The position numbers were made by a program, and so were the translations under genes. 64,000 nt of DNA from Sediminicola sp037203765. GTDB lineage: Bacteria > Bacteroidota > Bacteroidia > Flavobacteriales > Flavobacteriaceae. The stretch spans positions 62,001-126,000 of the forward strand of contig NZ_JBBCAS010000008.1 in assembly GCF_037203765.1 (NCBI RefSeq), given 5' to 3'. Numbering within the stretch: the stretch's first letter is position 1; the number at the start of each line of letters is the position of its first letter. Below the pieces are notes generated by a model that ran no database searches, had not been told where the DNA came from, and saw nothing but the letters and a program-made list of their open reading frames with translations. Below are positions 63,497-64,000 of the stretch, piece after piece.

Positions 63497-64000
63497 ATGA
63501 AGAAGATTTTTTTATTTCTAGTACTGATAATTACGGCAACAACAAACGCCCAAGAAACGGGAGAAGATAAATTTGGTGCTTGGTACATGTATTTTGGTAC
63601 CAATAAAATTTCGGACAAATTCAGCATCCATACAGAAGCGCAGTTCAGGTATTATGAGACAACCGGCAATTTCAATCAATTGTTATTGCGAACGGGTCTC
63701 AATTACCATATCAATGAAAATGCCATTGCAACCCTGGGATATGGATATATAGATACAGACCCAACCTTTGAGGAGTCTGCGGCCCTACAGGATGATTTTT
63801 CCTTCCTTGGGAATGAGATCTTGGAACACCGGATCTTTCAGCAATTGATCTTAAAAGACAAATTATGGGAGTTTCTTATTGAGCATAGATACCGGTTGGA
63901 ACAACGCTTTATAGATAATAAGGAATTTGGGGACAATGGTAAGGATACACAACACCGCGCCCGATATAGGTTACAGGCCACTTTGCCCTTGACAGACACA
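63497..64000 (+). CDS. DUF2490 outer-membrane protein, 3' end cut by window
   Basis: An ATG at 63497 opens a frame that stays open for 168 codons to the window end. A signal peptide (KKIFLFLVLIITATTNAQ) is followed by the DUF2490 pattern of alternating strands: FGAWYMYFGTNKISDKFSIHTEAQFRYYE, NQLLLRTGLNYHI, LEHRIFQQLIL, and EHRYRLEQRF. It resembles the DUF2490 gene at 34070 and is predicted to be an outer-membrane barrel. Nothing can be said about its C-terminus. Confidence 0.85.
   Translation, partial: MKKIFLFLVLIITATTNAQETGEDKFGAWYMYFGTNKISDKFSIHTEAQFRYYETTGNFNQLLLRTGLNYHINENAIATLGYGYIDTDPTFEESAALQDDFSFLGNEILEHRIFQQLILKDKLWEFLIEHRYRLEQRFIDNKEFGDNGKDTQHRARYRLQATLPLTDT

Noticed and set aside
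1..64000. Search for tRNA, rRNA, insertion sequences, phage genes and defence systems
   Set aside because: No transposase, integrase, capsid, restriction, toxin-antitoxin or Cas protein is visible among the frames, and no tRNA- or rRNA-like sequence was recognised in the gaps by eye.

Overview
The window looks like a chromosome segment of a marine Flavobacteriaceae bacterium, close in style to Muricauda/Flagellimonas (the genus is inference). The supporting signs are a moderately AT-rich composition, Bacteroidota -7 promoter elements of the form TAnnTTTG, a type IX secretion (T9SS) sorting domain, DUF2490 outer-membrane proteins, the flavobacterial ECF-sigma/sensor triad, and many lipoproteins with an LxxC lipobox. 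I see no rRNA, tRNA, insertion sequence, prophage or CRISPR array. Two genes run off the window: a phosphosugar mutase at the left end and a DUF2490 protein at the right end.

Layout. 1-5 kb: phosphohexomutase, an MsbA-type ABC exporter, then an ECF sigma factor, a membrane protein and a 'sensor of ECF sigma' protein. 5-13 kb: a YCF48-like lipoprotein (minus), an RsmB-type rRNA methyltransferase, a secreted M20 amidohydrolase (minus) and purL. 13-21 kb: fatty-acid degradation, made up of an acyl-CoA synthetase and then a MarR regulator with a perfect 38-bp palindrome at its promoter, leading a fadN-fadA-fadE-like beta-oxidation operon. 21-30 kb: a PLP decarboxylase, then a trehalose module (GH15 enzyme divergent from a fused trehalose-6-P synthase/phosphatase) with a propeller/NTF2-like secreted protein and an MFS transporter downstream. 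29-34 kb: secreted M28 and M1 peptidases and an unknown lipoprotein. 34-43 kb: DUF2490 plus a PiT/CysP-type anion permease, two MscS channels, a saccharopine-dehydrogenase-like enzyme, GAF-domain signalling proteins and a GNAT acetyltransferase. 43-48 kb: a large T9SS-exported M4 metallopeptidase (minus) and a long AT-rich gap. 48-54 kb: NAD(P)-binding protein, DUF2254 protein, coiled-coil protein, a broken HTH/DUF4870 gene fused to a serine hydrolase, and a CDP-alcohol phosphatidyltransferase. 54-64 kb: three tandem exported amidohydrolases, a giant BNR/VPS10-like repeat protein, an S9 prolyl-oligopeptidase lipoprotein and a partial DUF2490 protein.

How the genes work together. The dominant theme is heterotrophic use of polymers: secreted or periplasmic peptidases (M1, M4, M20, M28, S9 and three amidohydrolases of the Xaa-Pro-dipeptidase-like group) feed peptides inward, while the MarR-led operon burns fatty acids. 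Housekeeping genes (purL, rRNA methyltransferase, phosphomutase) are interspersed, and osmotic functions (trehalose synthesis, MscS channels) fit a marine life style.

Most of the window is ordinary flavobacterial core and accessory content, and I did not find a clear-cut new multi-gene system. The best leads are the MarR palindrome, the deletion/fusion at 51.2-52.9 kb with its own candidate operator, an M28 peptidase whose first metal-ligand histidine is replaced by aspartate, a Cys/His-rich insert in the M4 peptidase, and a PiT-family permease whose motifs look more like a sulfate (CysP) than a phosphate carrier.
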